Assembly (NCBI GenBank): GCA_963717125.1 | Contig: CAVQVG010000020.1 | Location: forward strand, 496,001-560,000 | Source: RYN-230 sp963717125 | Lineage (GTDB): Bacteria; Actinomycetota; Actinomycetes; Streptosporangiales; Streptosporangiaceae | Length of the DNA stretch: 64,000 nucleotides | Reading direction: 5' to 3' | Shown: piece by piece, positions 51,428-59,487 of the stretch | How the letters are laid out: each line of letters opens with the position of its first letter | How positions within the stretch are numbered: the first letter of the stretch is position 1 | The notes under the pieces: model-generated | Database searches by the model: none | What the model saw: only the letters and a program-made list of their open reading frames with translations | Told to the model about the DNA's origin: nothing | Program-made: the position numbers and the translations under genes

Positions 51428-53461
51428 ATGACTCAGACGGCGACCTCCCCCGCTCCCGCCGGCCCGGCCCCGCTGGGCCGCCGCCGGGTGCTGGTCATCA
51501 TCGGCGCGCTGCTGCTGGGCATGCTGCTGGCCGCGCTGGACCAGACGATCGTGGCCACCGCCCTGCCCACCATCGCCGGCGACCTGCACGGACTGTCCCA
51601 CCTGTCCTGGGTGGTGACCGCGTACCTGCTGGCCTCGACGGCCTCGACGCCGCTGTGGGGGAAGCTGGGCGACCTGTACGGCCGCAAGCAGTTCTTCCAG
51701 GCGGCCATCGTGATCTTCCTGATCGGGTCGATCTTCTCCGGGCTGGCCCACTCGATGATCGAGCTGATCGCCTCCCGCGCGGTGCAGGGCATCGGCGGCG
51801 GCGGGCTGTTCGCCGGGGCGCAGAGCATCGTCGGGGACGTGGTGCCGCCCCGGGAACGCGGGCGCTACCAGGGCATCTTCGGCGCGGTGTTCGGCGTCAC
51901 CAGCGTCCTCGGGCCGCTGATCGGCGGCTTCTTCGTGGACAACCTGAGCTGGCGGTGGGTGTTCTACATCAACGTGCCGATCGGGATCGTCGCGCTGGTC
52001 GTGGTGGCGGTCGTGCTGCCTGGGTCGCTGCGCCGCACCAAGCACACCATCGACTACGCGGGCACCGCGCTGCTGGCCGCCGCGGCCACCTGCCTGGTGC
52101 TGCTCACCTCGCTCGGCGGGACGACCTTCCCGTGGTCATCCGGGGCGATCATCGGCCTGGGCATCGGCGCGGTCGCCGCGGTCGTGGGCTTCGTGCTGGT
52201 GGAGCGGCGGGCGGCGGAACCGGTGCTGCCGCTGTACCTGTTCGCCAACCGGGTCTTCTCCGCCGCCAGCGGGGTCGGCCTGGTCGTCGGCTTCGCCATG
52301 TTCGGCACGCTGTCCTACCTGCCGCAGTACATGCAGATCGTGAAGGGGGTCAGCCCCACCTCGTCCGGGCTGCGGCTGGTGCCGATGATGGTCGGCCTGC
52401 TGGCCGCCTCCATCACCACCGGGCAGCTGGTCAGCCGCTGGGGCCGGTACAAGATCTTCCCAATCATCGGCACCGCCGTCATGACGGTCGGGCTCTACCT
52501 GCTGTCGCTGCTCACCGTGACCACCGGGACGCTGCTCACCTCGCTGTACATGCTGGTGCTCGGGGCCGGGATCGGCGGCTCGATGCAGGTCCTGGTCATC
52601 GCGGTGCAGAACTCGGTGCAGTACGCCGATCTTGGCACGGCCACCGCGGGCGCTACGTTCTTCCGCTCCATCGGCGGCTCGTTCGGCACGGCGGTATTCG
52701 GCGCCATTTTTGCCAACCTGCTGCCGCACAACCTGGCCCGGGAGCTGCACGGCCTGACGCTGCCGCATGGCCTGACCGCGGCCAGCGGGGCCAGCCCGGC
52801 GGTCCTCGACCGGCTGCCCGCACCGGTGCACGCCGCCTTCGTGCACGCCTACGCCACCTCACTGCATACCGTGTTCCTGGCCGCGGTCCCGGTCGGCGCG
52901 CTCGCGTTCCTGCTCAGCTGGACGCTCAAGGAGGTTCCGCTGCGGGCCACCACCCGGGCCCCCGACCCGGCGGACACGCTGGCCCCGACCGCCCGCCCGT
53001 CGGTCCGCGACACCAACCAGGAGATGGAGCGGGCCATCACCTCGCTGCTGTCCCGGGAGCGCCGCCGGGCCGTCTACTCCGAGCTGAACCTGGCGGCCGG
53101 GCTCCAGCTCAGACCCCGGGCGGGCTGGCTGCTGTACCGGGTCGGCGAGCACCAGGACCTGAGCCGCCATGAGCTGGCCGGGCTGCTCCAGCTACCCGAC
53201 ACCGACCTGCAGCGCCGGCTGGCCGAACTCAGCACGACCGGGTATGTCACCGATGGTGACGCCAGCCAGCCGGTGCGGCTCACCGCCACCGGGCGGGTGG
53301 CCTACCAGGACCTGATGCGGGTCCGCGAGGACCGGCTGCGCCGGCTGTGCGCGGACTGGGATCCGGACCGGCACCCGCAGCTCGCGGCTCTGCTCACCAC
53401 CATCACTCATCAGCTCGCCGCCAGCGGCGAGAAACCTGGCGCCGACCTCGACGCGGCGTAA
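51428..53461 (+). CDS. DHA2-type MFS exporter with C-terminal MarR-like domain
   Basis: 677 residues. Residues 20-520 are a 14-helix EmrB/QacA exporter: LDQTIVATALPTIAGDL, WGKLGDLYGRKQFF (motif A), and GIFGAVFGVTSVLGPLIGG (motif C). The last 140 residues are soluble and resemble a winged-helix regulator (HELAGLLQLPDTDLQRRLAELSTTGYVTDG, TATGRVAYQDLM). Such fusions are known in actinomycetes; the tail may sense substrate or bind DNA. A proton-driven drug exporter by family. Confidence 0.85.
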   Translation: MTQTATSPAPAGPAPLGRRRVLVIIGALLLGMLLAALDQTIVATALPTIAGDLHGLSHLSWVVTAYLLASTASTPLWGKLGDLYGRKQFFQAAIVIFLIGSIFSGLAHSMIELIASRAVQGIGGGGLFAGAQSIVGDVVPPRERGRYQGIFGAVFGVTSVLGPLIGGFFVDNLSWRWVFYINVPIGIVALVVVAVVLPGSLRRTKHTIDYAGTALLAAAATCLVLLTSLGGTTFPWSSGAIIGLGIGAVAAVVGFVLVERRAAEPVLPLYLFANRVFSAASGVGLVVGFAMFGTLSYLPQYMQIVKGVSPTSSGLRLVPMMVGLLAASITTGQLVSRWGRYKIFPIIGTAVMTVGLYLLSLLTVTTGTLLTSLYMLVLGAGIGGSMQVLVIAVQNSVQYADLGTATAGATFFRSIGGSFGTAVFGAIFANLLPHNLARELHGLTLPHGLTAASGASPAVLDRLPAPVHAAFVHAYATSLHTVFLAAVPVGALAFLLSWTLKEVPLRATTRAPDPADTLAPTARPSVRDTNQEMERAITSLLSRERRRAVYSELNLAAGLQLRPRAGWLLYRVGEHQDLSRHELAGLLQLPDTDLQRRLAELSTTGYVTDGDASQPVRLTATGRVAYQDLMRVREDRLRRLCADWDPDRHPQLAALLTTITHQLAASGEKPGADLDAA

Positions 53462-53533
53462 CCCCCGGCCGGGCCGCAGTGCATACCCTTGTGCTGGCCG
53501 CGACACCAACTTCGCAGCGAACAGGTGAATCAC

Positions 53534-53776
53534 ATGACTTCAGCAAGCGTGTCCAACCGTTCTTCTGGCCGCAGCACGCTGGCCATCATCCTGGTCATCC
53601 TCGGCATCCTGGCCATCGTCGCCGGGTTCCTGTACATCGCCGGCGCGGCGAACTCCATCCACTTCATGGTGGGCAGCGTGCACAAGGGCCACCACCTGGA
53701 CCGGGCCGCCGTCTCGTTCGTGGTCGGCATCGCGCTGCTGATCATCGCCTGGTTCGCCGCCCGGACGCACCGGTAA
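53534..53776 (+). CDS. Small two-helix membrane protein
   Basis: 80 residues. Two transmembrane helices (TLAIILVILGILAIVAGFLYIAGAA and AAVSFVVGIALLIIAWFAA) with a His-rich loop (SVHKGHHLD). An AGGTGA element precedes the ATG. Followed by a hairpin terminator. Confidence 0.65.
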   Translation: MTSASVSNRSSGRSTLAIILVILGILAIVAGFLYIAGAANSIHFMVGSVHKGHHLDRAAVSFVVGIALLIIAWFAARTHR

Positions 53777-53796
53777 CCAGCCTGGCTGCCACATCT

Positions 53797-53820
53797 CCCG
53801 GCCGGGCCCTCCCGGCCGGC
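53797..53820. terminator. Hairpin terminator
   Basis: CCGGCCGGG, CCCT, CCCGGCCGG, perfect 9-bp stem, then CCCCCTT. It ends the small membrane protein gene and lies a few bases before the aldehyde dehydrogenase frame. Confidence 0.7.
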
Positions 53821-53824
53821 CCCC

Positions 53825-55252
53825 TTGTGCCGCGCTGCCCGGAGCGCGGCATCCGGGAAGACCTTCGACACCCCCAACCCAGCGACCGGCGAGACGCTGG
53901 CCCGGGTCGCCGAAGGCGACGCCGAGGACATCAACCGCGCGGTACGCGCGGCCCGCCGGGCCTTCGAGGACGGCCCGTGGAGCCGGCTGACCCCGTCCGA
54001 GCGCGGCCGGCTCATCTGGCGGATCGGCGACCTGATCCTGGAGCACGTGGACGAGCTGGCCCAGCTCGAGTCGCTGGACAACGGCAAGCCGTACGCGGTG
54101 GCCAAGGCCGCGGACGTACCGCTGGCCGCCGACCTGTTCCACTACATGGCCGGCTGGGCCACCAAGATCGAGGGCAACACGATCGACATCTCGGTGCCCT
54201 ACATGCCGGGCGCCAACTTCCACTCCTACACACTGCGCGAGCCGGTCGGCGTCGTGGGCCAGATCATCCCGTGGAACTTCCCGCTGCTGATGGCCGCGTG
54301 GAAGCTCGGCCCCGCGCTCACCACCGGGAACTGCGTGGTGCTCAAGCCCGCCGAGCAGACCCCGCTGACCGCGCTGCGGCTCGCCGAGCTGATCGCCGAG
54401 GCCGACGTGCCGGACGGCGTGGTGAACGTGGTGACCGGGTTCGGCGAGACGGCCGGCGCGGCGCTGGCCGCGCACGACGACGTGGACAAGGTGGCCTTCA
54501 CCGGATCCACCGAAGTGGGCAAGCTCATCGTCCAGGCCGCGACCGGGAACCTGAAGAAGGTCAGCCTGGAGCTCGGCGGCAAGAGCCCCAACATCGTGTT
54601 CGACGACGCCACGGACGGCGCGGTCGAGGGCGCGGCCAACGCGATCTTCTTCAACCACGGCCAGTGCTGCGTGGCCGGCTCACGCCTGTTCGTCCAGCAG
54701 AGCCGGTTCGACGAGGTGGTGGACGGCGTCGCCGAGATCGCCAAGTCGATCAAGCTCGGCGCCGGGATGGAGCCGGCCACTCAGATGGGGCCGCTGGTCT
54801 CCGACGAGCAGTTCCGCCGGGTCACCGGCTACCTGGAGTCCGGCCAGGCCGACGGGGCCACCGCGGTGACCGGCGGCGGCCGGTTCGGCGACCAGGGCTT
54901 CTTCGTCGAGCCGACCGTGATCACCAACACCCGCCCGGACATGAAGATCGTCCGCGAGGAGATCTTCGGGCCGGTCGTGGTGGCCGCGCCGTTCAGCGAC
55001 CTGGACGAGATCGCGGCCCAGGCCAACGACTCCGAGTACGGCCTCGGTGCGGGCATCTGGACCCGGGACATCTCCAAGGCGCACGCGCTGGCCAAGAAGA
55101 TCCGGGCCGGCACGGTCTGGATCAACTGCTACAACGTGTTCGACGCGTCGCTGCCGTTCGGCGGCTACAAGCAGTCCGGCTGGGGCCGGGAGATGGGTCA
55201 TGAGGTGCTGGAGGCCTACACCGAGGTCAAGGCGGTCACCACCCAGCTCTGA
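53825..55252 (+). CDS. Aldehyde dehydrogenase, N-terminus probably missing
   Basis: 475 residues from a TTG, the only start available. PWNFPLLMAAWKLGPAL, FTGSTEVGKLI, LELGGKSPNIVF (catalytic Glu) and FNHGQCCVAGSR (catalytic Cys) are all present, as is the C-terminal LPFGGYKQSGWGREMG. It resembles the betaine/acetaldehyde dehydrogenase (AldA) branch. The frame begins at AASGKTFDTPNPATGE, about 25-30 residues into the usual protein, just after a terminator hairpin and without a promoter or Shine-Dalgarno. The 5' end seems lost. Confidence 0.8.
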   Translation: MCRAARSAASGKTFDTPNPATGETLARVAEGDAEDINRAVRAARRAFEDGPWSRLTPSERGRLIWRIGDLILEHVDELAQLESLDNGKPYAVAKAADVPLAADLFHYMAGWATKIEGNTIDISVPYMPGANFHSYTLREPVGVVGQIIPWNFPLLMAAWKLGPALTTGNCVVLKPAEQTPLTALRLAELIAEADVPDGVVNVVTGFGETAGAALAAHDDVDKVAFTGSTEVGKLIVQAATGNLKKVSLELGGKSPNIVFDDATDGAVEGAANAIFFNHGQCCVAGSRLFVQQSRFDEVVDGVAEIAKSIKLGAGMEPATQMGPLVSDEQFRRVTGYLESGQADGATAVTGGGRFGDQGFFVEPTVITNTRPDMKIVREEIFGPVVVAAPFSDLDEIAAQANDSEYGLGAGIWTRDISKAHALAKKIRAGTVWINCYNVFDASLPFGGYKQSGWGREMGHEVLEAYTEVKAVTTQL

Positions 55253-55261
55253 CGGCTAGCC

Positions 55262-55296
55262 GAGGCCGGGGCCGGGCCGCCACCCGCCCCGGCCTC
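55262..55296. terminator. Bidirectional hairpin terminator
   Basis: GAGGCCGGGGC and GCCCCGGCCTC form a perfect 11-bp stem between the convergent aldehyde dehydrogenase and MOP genes. Confidence 0.7.
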
Positions 55297-55501
55297 AGGG
55301 CGTCGCCACGATGACGTCGGACGCCTTGACCACGGCAACCACCTGGCTGCCCTCAGCCAGGCCGAGCTGGCGGACCGCCTCCACCGTGATCGACGCGACC
55401 AGCCGCACCCCGCCGGCGTCCAGCTCCACGTTGGCGATGGCCTCCCCCAAGGTGATGCCGGTCACCCGGGCCGGAATCTGGTTGCGCGCGCTCAGCTGCA
55501 T
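55295..55501 (-). CDS. Molybdopterin/molybdate-binding MOP (TOBE) protein
   Basis: 68 residues, a single MOP/TOBE domain: MQLSARNQIPARVTGITLG, GVRLVASITVEAVRQLGL, VVAVVKASDVIVA. Molbindins store or sense molybdate in the cytoplasm as oligomers. Convergent with the aldehyde dehydrogenase gene. Confidence 0.88.
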   Translation of the reverse strand: MQLSARNQIPARVTGITLGEAIANVELDAGGVRLVASITVEAVRQLGLAEGSQVVAVVKASDVIVATP

Positions 55502-55543
55502 AGCCTGGCCTCCTCGCGATCGGGCATGCTTGCGCCGCCCACG

Positions 55544-56587
55544 CTAGCGGTCCGGGCGCCGGCCCACGACGCCGCGCGGCTCAGCGGGCGCGGCCTGCCG
55601 CCGCAGCCACGACTCGGGCTGCCCGGATTCGGCCGACATCGCCCGCCACGTCCAGCCGGCCGCCCGGCGCTGCCCGACATAGGTAGCCATGGTGCCGAAG
55701 CCGAGACTCGCGGCGACCTGGGCGGAGCGCTCGCGCGCGCCGTGGCGTTTGGCCGCGTGCGCCTCCCAGTCCAGCCCGTGCCGCCGCAGCGCGGCCCGCA
55801 CGGCATGGTGGGACAGCCCGACTTCCGCCGCGATCGCGTTGGCCGTGCGGTGCTGCCGGACATGCCGGTCGCGCAGGTAGCTGGGCACATCGGTGAAGCC
55901 GAGCCGGGCTAGCGCGGGCTGCCAGCGGGCGTCCGGCCGGGCCGGGCTCAGCTGCGGCACGGCCGCCGCGGCCCGCGGGTCGATGTCGGCCAGATGCCGG
56001 GACAGCCAGTCCTTGTGCAGCCCGGCGGACCGGCTGATCGCCGCCAGGCTCTCCCCGCCGGCCACCCGGGCCAGCACGAACGTCCCGAGGTCCGGGTAAC
56101 CGTGCTGCCGGGCGGCCGCGGCCGCGACCGCGGCCAGCTGGGCGGCGGCGCGGGCCGGGCTGGCCCCGGGCGGCCTGCCCGCGTGCGCCTGACTGGCCTT
56201 CCTGCGGCGCTGCTCGGGGTGCCGGCGGCCGGTGGCCGCGACGGCCGCGTCCCGGGCCAGCGCCCCGGACCGCGCCCGCTGCCGCCCGGCGGCGCTGCCG
56301 GCCCGCACCGCGGGGTCGAAGACCAGCCGGGAGGTGAACGCGGACGCCCGCAGCTTGCGGGTTTCCGGCCCCTCCAGCGACTGCGCGCGCTCCAGGCCGA
56401 ACACCTCGCAGTAGGCCTGCTTGGTCCAGCCATGCCCGCGCAGGTGCACGGTGACCGAGCGCAGCGCCCGGCCGCACAGGTGGCAGATGACCCGGGTGTC
56501 CTCGACGACGACCTCACCGAGCGGGGCGAAGTACGGCGTGCCATCCGCCAGCACGCCAACGGGAACCCTGACCAGCACCGTGGACAT
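55544..56587 (-). CDS. MucR-like zinc-finger DNA-binding protein with repeated HTH modules
   Basis: 347 residues. The N-terminal 80 residues resemble ROS/MUCR regulators: Cys35, Cys38, His48 and His52 in VICHLCGR and VTVHLRGHG, then YCEVFGLERAQSL. An Ala/Arg-rich linker follows, then three helix-turn-helix-like segments (LAAISRSAGLHKDWLSRHL, TANAIAAEVGLSHHAVRAAL, WRAMSAESGQPESWLRRQA). Probably a transcription or nucleoid factor. Regulated genes unknown. Confidence 0.65.
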   Translation of the reverse strand: MSTVLVRVPVGVLADGTPYFAPLGEVVVEDTRVICHLCGRALRSVTVHLRGHGWTKQAYCEVFGLERAQSLEGPETRKLRASAFTSRLVFDPAVRAGSAAGRQRARSGALARDAAVAATGRRHPEQRRRKASQAHAGRPPGASPARAAAQLAAVAAAAARQHGYPDLGTFVLARVAGGESLAAISRSAGLHKDWLSRHLADIDPRAAAAVPQLSPARPDARWQPALARLGFTDVPSYLRDRHVRQHRTANAIAAEVGLSHHAVRAALRRHGLDWEAHAAKRHGARERSAQVAASLGFGTMATYVGQRRAAGWTWRAMSAESGQPESWLRRQAAPAEPRGVVGRRPDR

Positions 56588-56684
56588 GACCGGCCCTTCC
56601 CATGGCGGTAGTCACAACGAGACTACCGAATCACGGACATGCCGTCACGCCCCAGTCCCCACCACCCCCACTACGCTCGGGTGC

Positions 56685-57329
56685 ATGACCGAGGGGCCAT
56701 CACTGTCGCTGGCCGAACTGACCGTGCTCGCGGTGCTCTGCGAGCAGCCCGCGCACGGGTTCGCCGTGGCCCGGCTCACCGCGCCCGGCGGCGAGCTGGG
56801 CCGGATCTGGCACATCCCCCGGCCGGTGGTCTACCGCGCGATCAGCCGGCTGACCGAAGCCGGGCTGATCACCGCGGACGCGGTCGAATCCGGCCGTGGC
56901 CCGCAGCGCACCCTCTACACCGTCACCCCGCCGGGCCGCCAGGTGGCGGAGCACTGGCTGGACACGCCGGTGCAGCACGTCCGGGACGTCCGCTCGCACC
57001 TGCTGCTCAAGCTGGCCCTGCTGGACCGGATCGGGCAGGACCCCACCGGGCTGCTCATCCGGCAGAAGGCGGTGCTGGCGCCGATCGCGGAGGCCGTGCA
57101 CGCCGAGCGGCCGGGCCACCCGGGTTTCGACCGCACCCTGCTGGCCTGGCGCCAGGCGACCACGGCCGCCACGATGAGCTTCCTGGACGACATCACCCCA
57201 GCCGGCCGCGGCGCCTCGCCGGCCGTCCACCCCGGGTCACGGCCGGACAGCCCGAGCAGCCGGTCCAGCGGCGCGGCGGCGCCCGGCACCGGGATGGGCT
57301 CGCCGAACGCCTTGCCGTCACCCTGGTAG
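56685..57329 (+). CDS. PadR-like transcriptional regulator, 3' end abnormal
   Basis: 214 residues as read. Winged helix (LAELTVLAVLCEQPAHGFAVA, IWHIPRPVVYRAISRLTEAGLI) and a helical C-terminus ending at SFLDDITPA (about 57203). Beyond that the frame runs antisense through the convergent gene without family character, so the native stop is probably missing. TACGCT lies seven nt before the ATG (leaderless). Confidence 0.8.
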   Translation: MTEGPSLSLAELTVLAVLCEQPAHGFAVARLTAPGGELGRIWHIPRPVVYRAISRLTEAGLITADAVESGRGPQRTLYTVTPPGRQVAEHWLDTPVQHVRDVRSHLLLKLALLDRIGQDPTGLLIRQKAVLAPIAEAVHAERPGHPGFDRTLLAWRQATTAATMSFLDDITPAGRGASPAVHPGSRPDSPSSRSSGAAAPGTGMGSPNALPSPW

Positions 57330-57811
57330 TCGCTGGTCAGCATGCCTGGCGCGAAGACCAGCGATTCCTCGGCCGCAGCGGCGGGCGGCGACCAGGGCTG
57401 GCCGGTGGCCCGGGCCAGGTCCCAGCCGTGCACCTGGTACTCCCAGAGGATCATGCTGAGCGCCATGTCCCCCGGCATGCCGCTGCCCCCCAGGCGCAGC
57501 GGCCGGCTGGCCGCGCCGCCCCGGATCGCCTCGGTGATGGTGCTGGCCGCGGCGCGCACCTCGGCGGCCGGGTCGGCGGGCACCTGGTACCCGTCGGTGC
57601 TGGCCCGCGGCGCCTGGCCGGCCGGGTCGGCGAAGCCCGCGGCGAAAATGGCCAGCCAGCCCAGCACGTGCTCGCGTAGCTGGCCGACGTCGTACTCGGT
57701 GCACGGGGTCGGGTCATGCAGCTGGCCATCGCTGACGCCGCCGACCACCGGGGCCAGTTCGGCGAGCACGTCGGCCAGCAGGTCAGTGGTCTTCTCGGTT
57801 GCTGTAGTCAT
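56915..57811 (-). CDS. TIGR03086-type DinB-like metal-binding protein, 3' end abnormal
   Basis: 298 residues as read. The first 200 form a TIGR03086-type DinB-like domain (PTPCTEYDVGQLREHVLGW, YQVHGWDLARATGQPW, LLGLSGRDPGW). The remaining 100 residues, from about 57215 down to 56915, are antisense to the PadR gene and are probably not native. TAGCGT lies seven nt upstream of the ATG (leaderless). Divergent from the AraC regulator, its probable controller. Confidence 0.75.
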   Translation of the reverse strand: MTTATEKTTDLLADVLAELAPVVGGVSDGQLHDPTPCTEYDVGQLREHVLGWLAIFAAGFADPAGQAPRASTDGYQVPADPAAEVRAAASTITEAIRGGAASRPLRLGGSGMPGDMALSMILWEYQVHGWDLARATGQPWSPPAAAAEESLVFAPGMLTSDYQGDGKAFGEPIPVPGAAAPLDRLLGLSGRDPGWTAGEAPRPAGVMSSRKLIVAAVVAWRQASRVRSKPGWPGRSACTASAIGASTAFCRMSSPVGSCPIRSSRASLSSRCERTSRTCCTGVSSQCSATWRPGGVTV

Positions 57812-57886
57812 GCTGATGACGCTAGGCGGCCCGGCCCGCGGGCGGCTTGAAGATTCGCGTCAGCCGGCCCGGTTAAGCTGACTGAG

Positions 57887-58747
57887 GTGAGCGGGCGGGC
57901 GCCGGAGCCGGTGGAGCGGGACAGCCGCGGCATCCTCGACCCGTGGCTGCTGCGCGAACGCGTCCAGCTGACCCGGTATCCGCCCGGCCCGGCTCTCGCC
58001 GGGCTGGTGGACCGGTTCTGGGCGGTGCGCTGGGACCTGCCGGCCGGGCAGTCCCACCGCCAGCAGGTGCTCACCCACCCCGGCGCGAACATCAGCGTCG
58101 GCAACGCCAACGCGGCGGCCGGGCAGCGCCTACCCGGGCCGGTCGAAGCGCGGCTGAACGGGGTGGCCCGCGGCCTGACCAGCCGCGTGCTCGTCGGGTC
58201 CGGCTGGACCGTGGCCGCGATGACCCGGCCGGGCGGGCTGGGCGCGTTCATCGCCGGGTCGGCGGCGGCGTTCACCGACCGGGTCGTGCCGCTGGGCGCG
58301 GCCCTCGGCGTGGCCGAGGCGGCGCTGGTCGCGCGCATCACCGAGGAGCCGGACGAGGCCGCGCGGGTCGGGCTGCTGGCCACCGCGCTGGAGCGCGCCG
58401 TGGACCCGCAGCGGGCAGGCCCGGCCCGCCAGGTGGCCGACGCCGCCGGTCTCGCCGAGGCCAACCGGGCGGTGCGGCGGCTGGCCGACTTGAGCGACCT
58501 GACGGGCCTCGGCCCGCGCACCCTGCAGCGGATGTTCCTGCACGACGCGGGAGTGTCCCCGATGTGGGTGATCCGCCGGTACCGGCTGCTGGACGCGGCC
58601 GAGTCGGTCCGGGCGGGCACCCCGGTGTCCTGGGCCGAGGTGGCCGCCGGACTCGGCTACGCCGACCAGGCCCACCTGATCCGGGATTTCCGGGCCGCGA
58701 TCGGCCAGACCCCGGCCGGGTACGCGAGCGCGCAGCGGCCCCGCTAG
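57887..58747 (+). CDS. AraC family transcriptional regulator
   Basis: 286 residues. An N-terminal DUF6597-like sensing region (YPPGPALAGLVDRFWAVRWDL) and a C-terminal AraC double HTH (LADLSDLTGLGPRTLQRMFLHDAG, WAEVAAGLGYADQAHLIRDF). GTG start, with TAAGCT seven nt upstream (leaderless). Divergent from the TIGR03086 gene. Confidence 0.85.
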   Translation: MSGRAPEPVERDSRGILDPWLLRERVQLTRYPPGPALAGLVDRFWAVRWDLPAGQSHRQQVLTHPGANISVGNANAAAGQRLPGPVEARLNGVARGLTSRVLVGSGWTVAAMTRPGGLGAFIAGSAAAFTDRVVPLGAALGVAEAALVARITEEPDEAARVGLLATALERAVDPQRAGPARQVADAAGLAEANRAVRRLADLSDLTGLGPRTLQRMFLHDAGVSPMWVIRRYRLLDAAESVRAGTPVSWAEVAAGLGYADQAHLIRDFRAAIGQTPAGYASAQRPR

Positions 58748-58782
58748 TCCGGTGACCCGAAGTCGGCGCAGTGGCCCGTCCC

Positions 58783-58797
58783 TCTGCTATCAGCAGA
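58783..58797. promoter_or_regulatory. Palindrome resembling the PopR box
   Basis: TCTGCT, ATC, AGCAGA: a perfect 6-3-6 palindrome 72 bp before the first clpP start. It has the layout of the Streptomyces PopR site (TTCTGCC-3N-GGCAGAA, from memory). The PopR-like gene is just downstream of the operon. Confidence 0.6.
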
Positions 58798-58868
58798 TTG
58801 TCTTGGCTGATGGCGGCGGGCCGAACCATTGTGGGAGGTACCGAACCGCCGCGGAAAGCAGGGAGACT

Positions 58869-59487
58869 ATGACGGCCGCCGTTGCCGAAACACCCACTGG
58901 GGCACTCGACGATCAGATCGTCACCCGGCTGCTCTATCAGCGCATCATCGTCCTCGGCCGCGAGGTTGACGATCAGGTGGCCAACCGGCTCTGCGCCCAG
59001 TTGCTGCTGCTGTCGGCCGAGGACGCCCGCGCCGACATCAGCCTGTACATCAACTCGCCCGGCGGCTCGGTCAGCGCCGGGCTGGCCATCTACGACACGA
59101 TGCGGCTGATTCCCAACGACGTGAGCACGCTGGCCATGGGCCTGGCCGCGAGCATGGGCCAGTTCCTGCTCTGCGCCTGGCACGCCGGGCAAGCGGTACA
59201 GCCTGCCGCACGCGCAGGTGCTGATGCACCAGGGCTCGGCCGGCTTCGGTGGCACCGCCGCCGACGTGGAGATCTACGCCGAGCAACTGGCCCGCACCGG
59301 GGCCACCATGACCAGGCTGATCGCCAAGCACACCGGGCAGCCGGTGGAGCGGGTCGAGCAGGACAGCCTGCGCGATCGCTGGTTCAGCGCCGGGGAAGCT
59401 CTGGACTACGGGCTCATCGATCACATCGTGGAACAGCTCGACGACGTGCGCCCCGCGGTGGCCGGCCGCCGGAAGGCAGGCCTGTGA
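58869..59487 (+). pseudogene. clpP: ClpP protease subunit, first of tandem pair, single-base frameshift
   Basis: Once repaired, about 205 residues. Catalytic Ser95 in GLAASMGQ, His in LMHQGSAGFGG and Asp in DRWFSAGEALDYG are all present. The frame breaks at about 59178: one extra T (CCTGG for CCGG) separates GQFLLCA from GTPGKRYSLPHAQ. GGGAG precedes the ATG. Its TGA overlaps the ATG of the second clpP. By context equivalent to Streptomyces ClpP3 (inference). Confidence 0.82.

Noticed and set aside
53347..55203. 618-codon open frame on the + strand overlapping the aldehyde dehydrogenase
   Set aside because: Wrong frame of the dehydrogenase and of the small membrane protein gene; no motifs.
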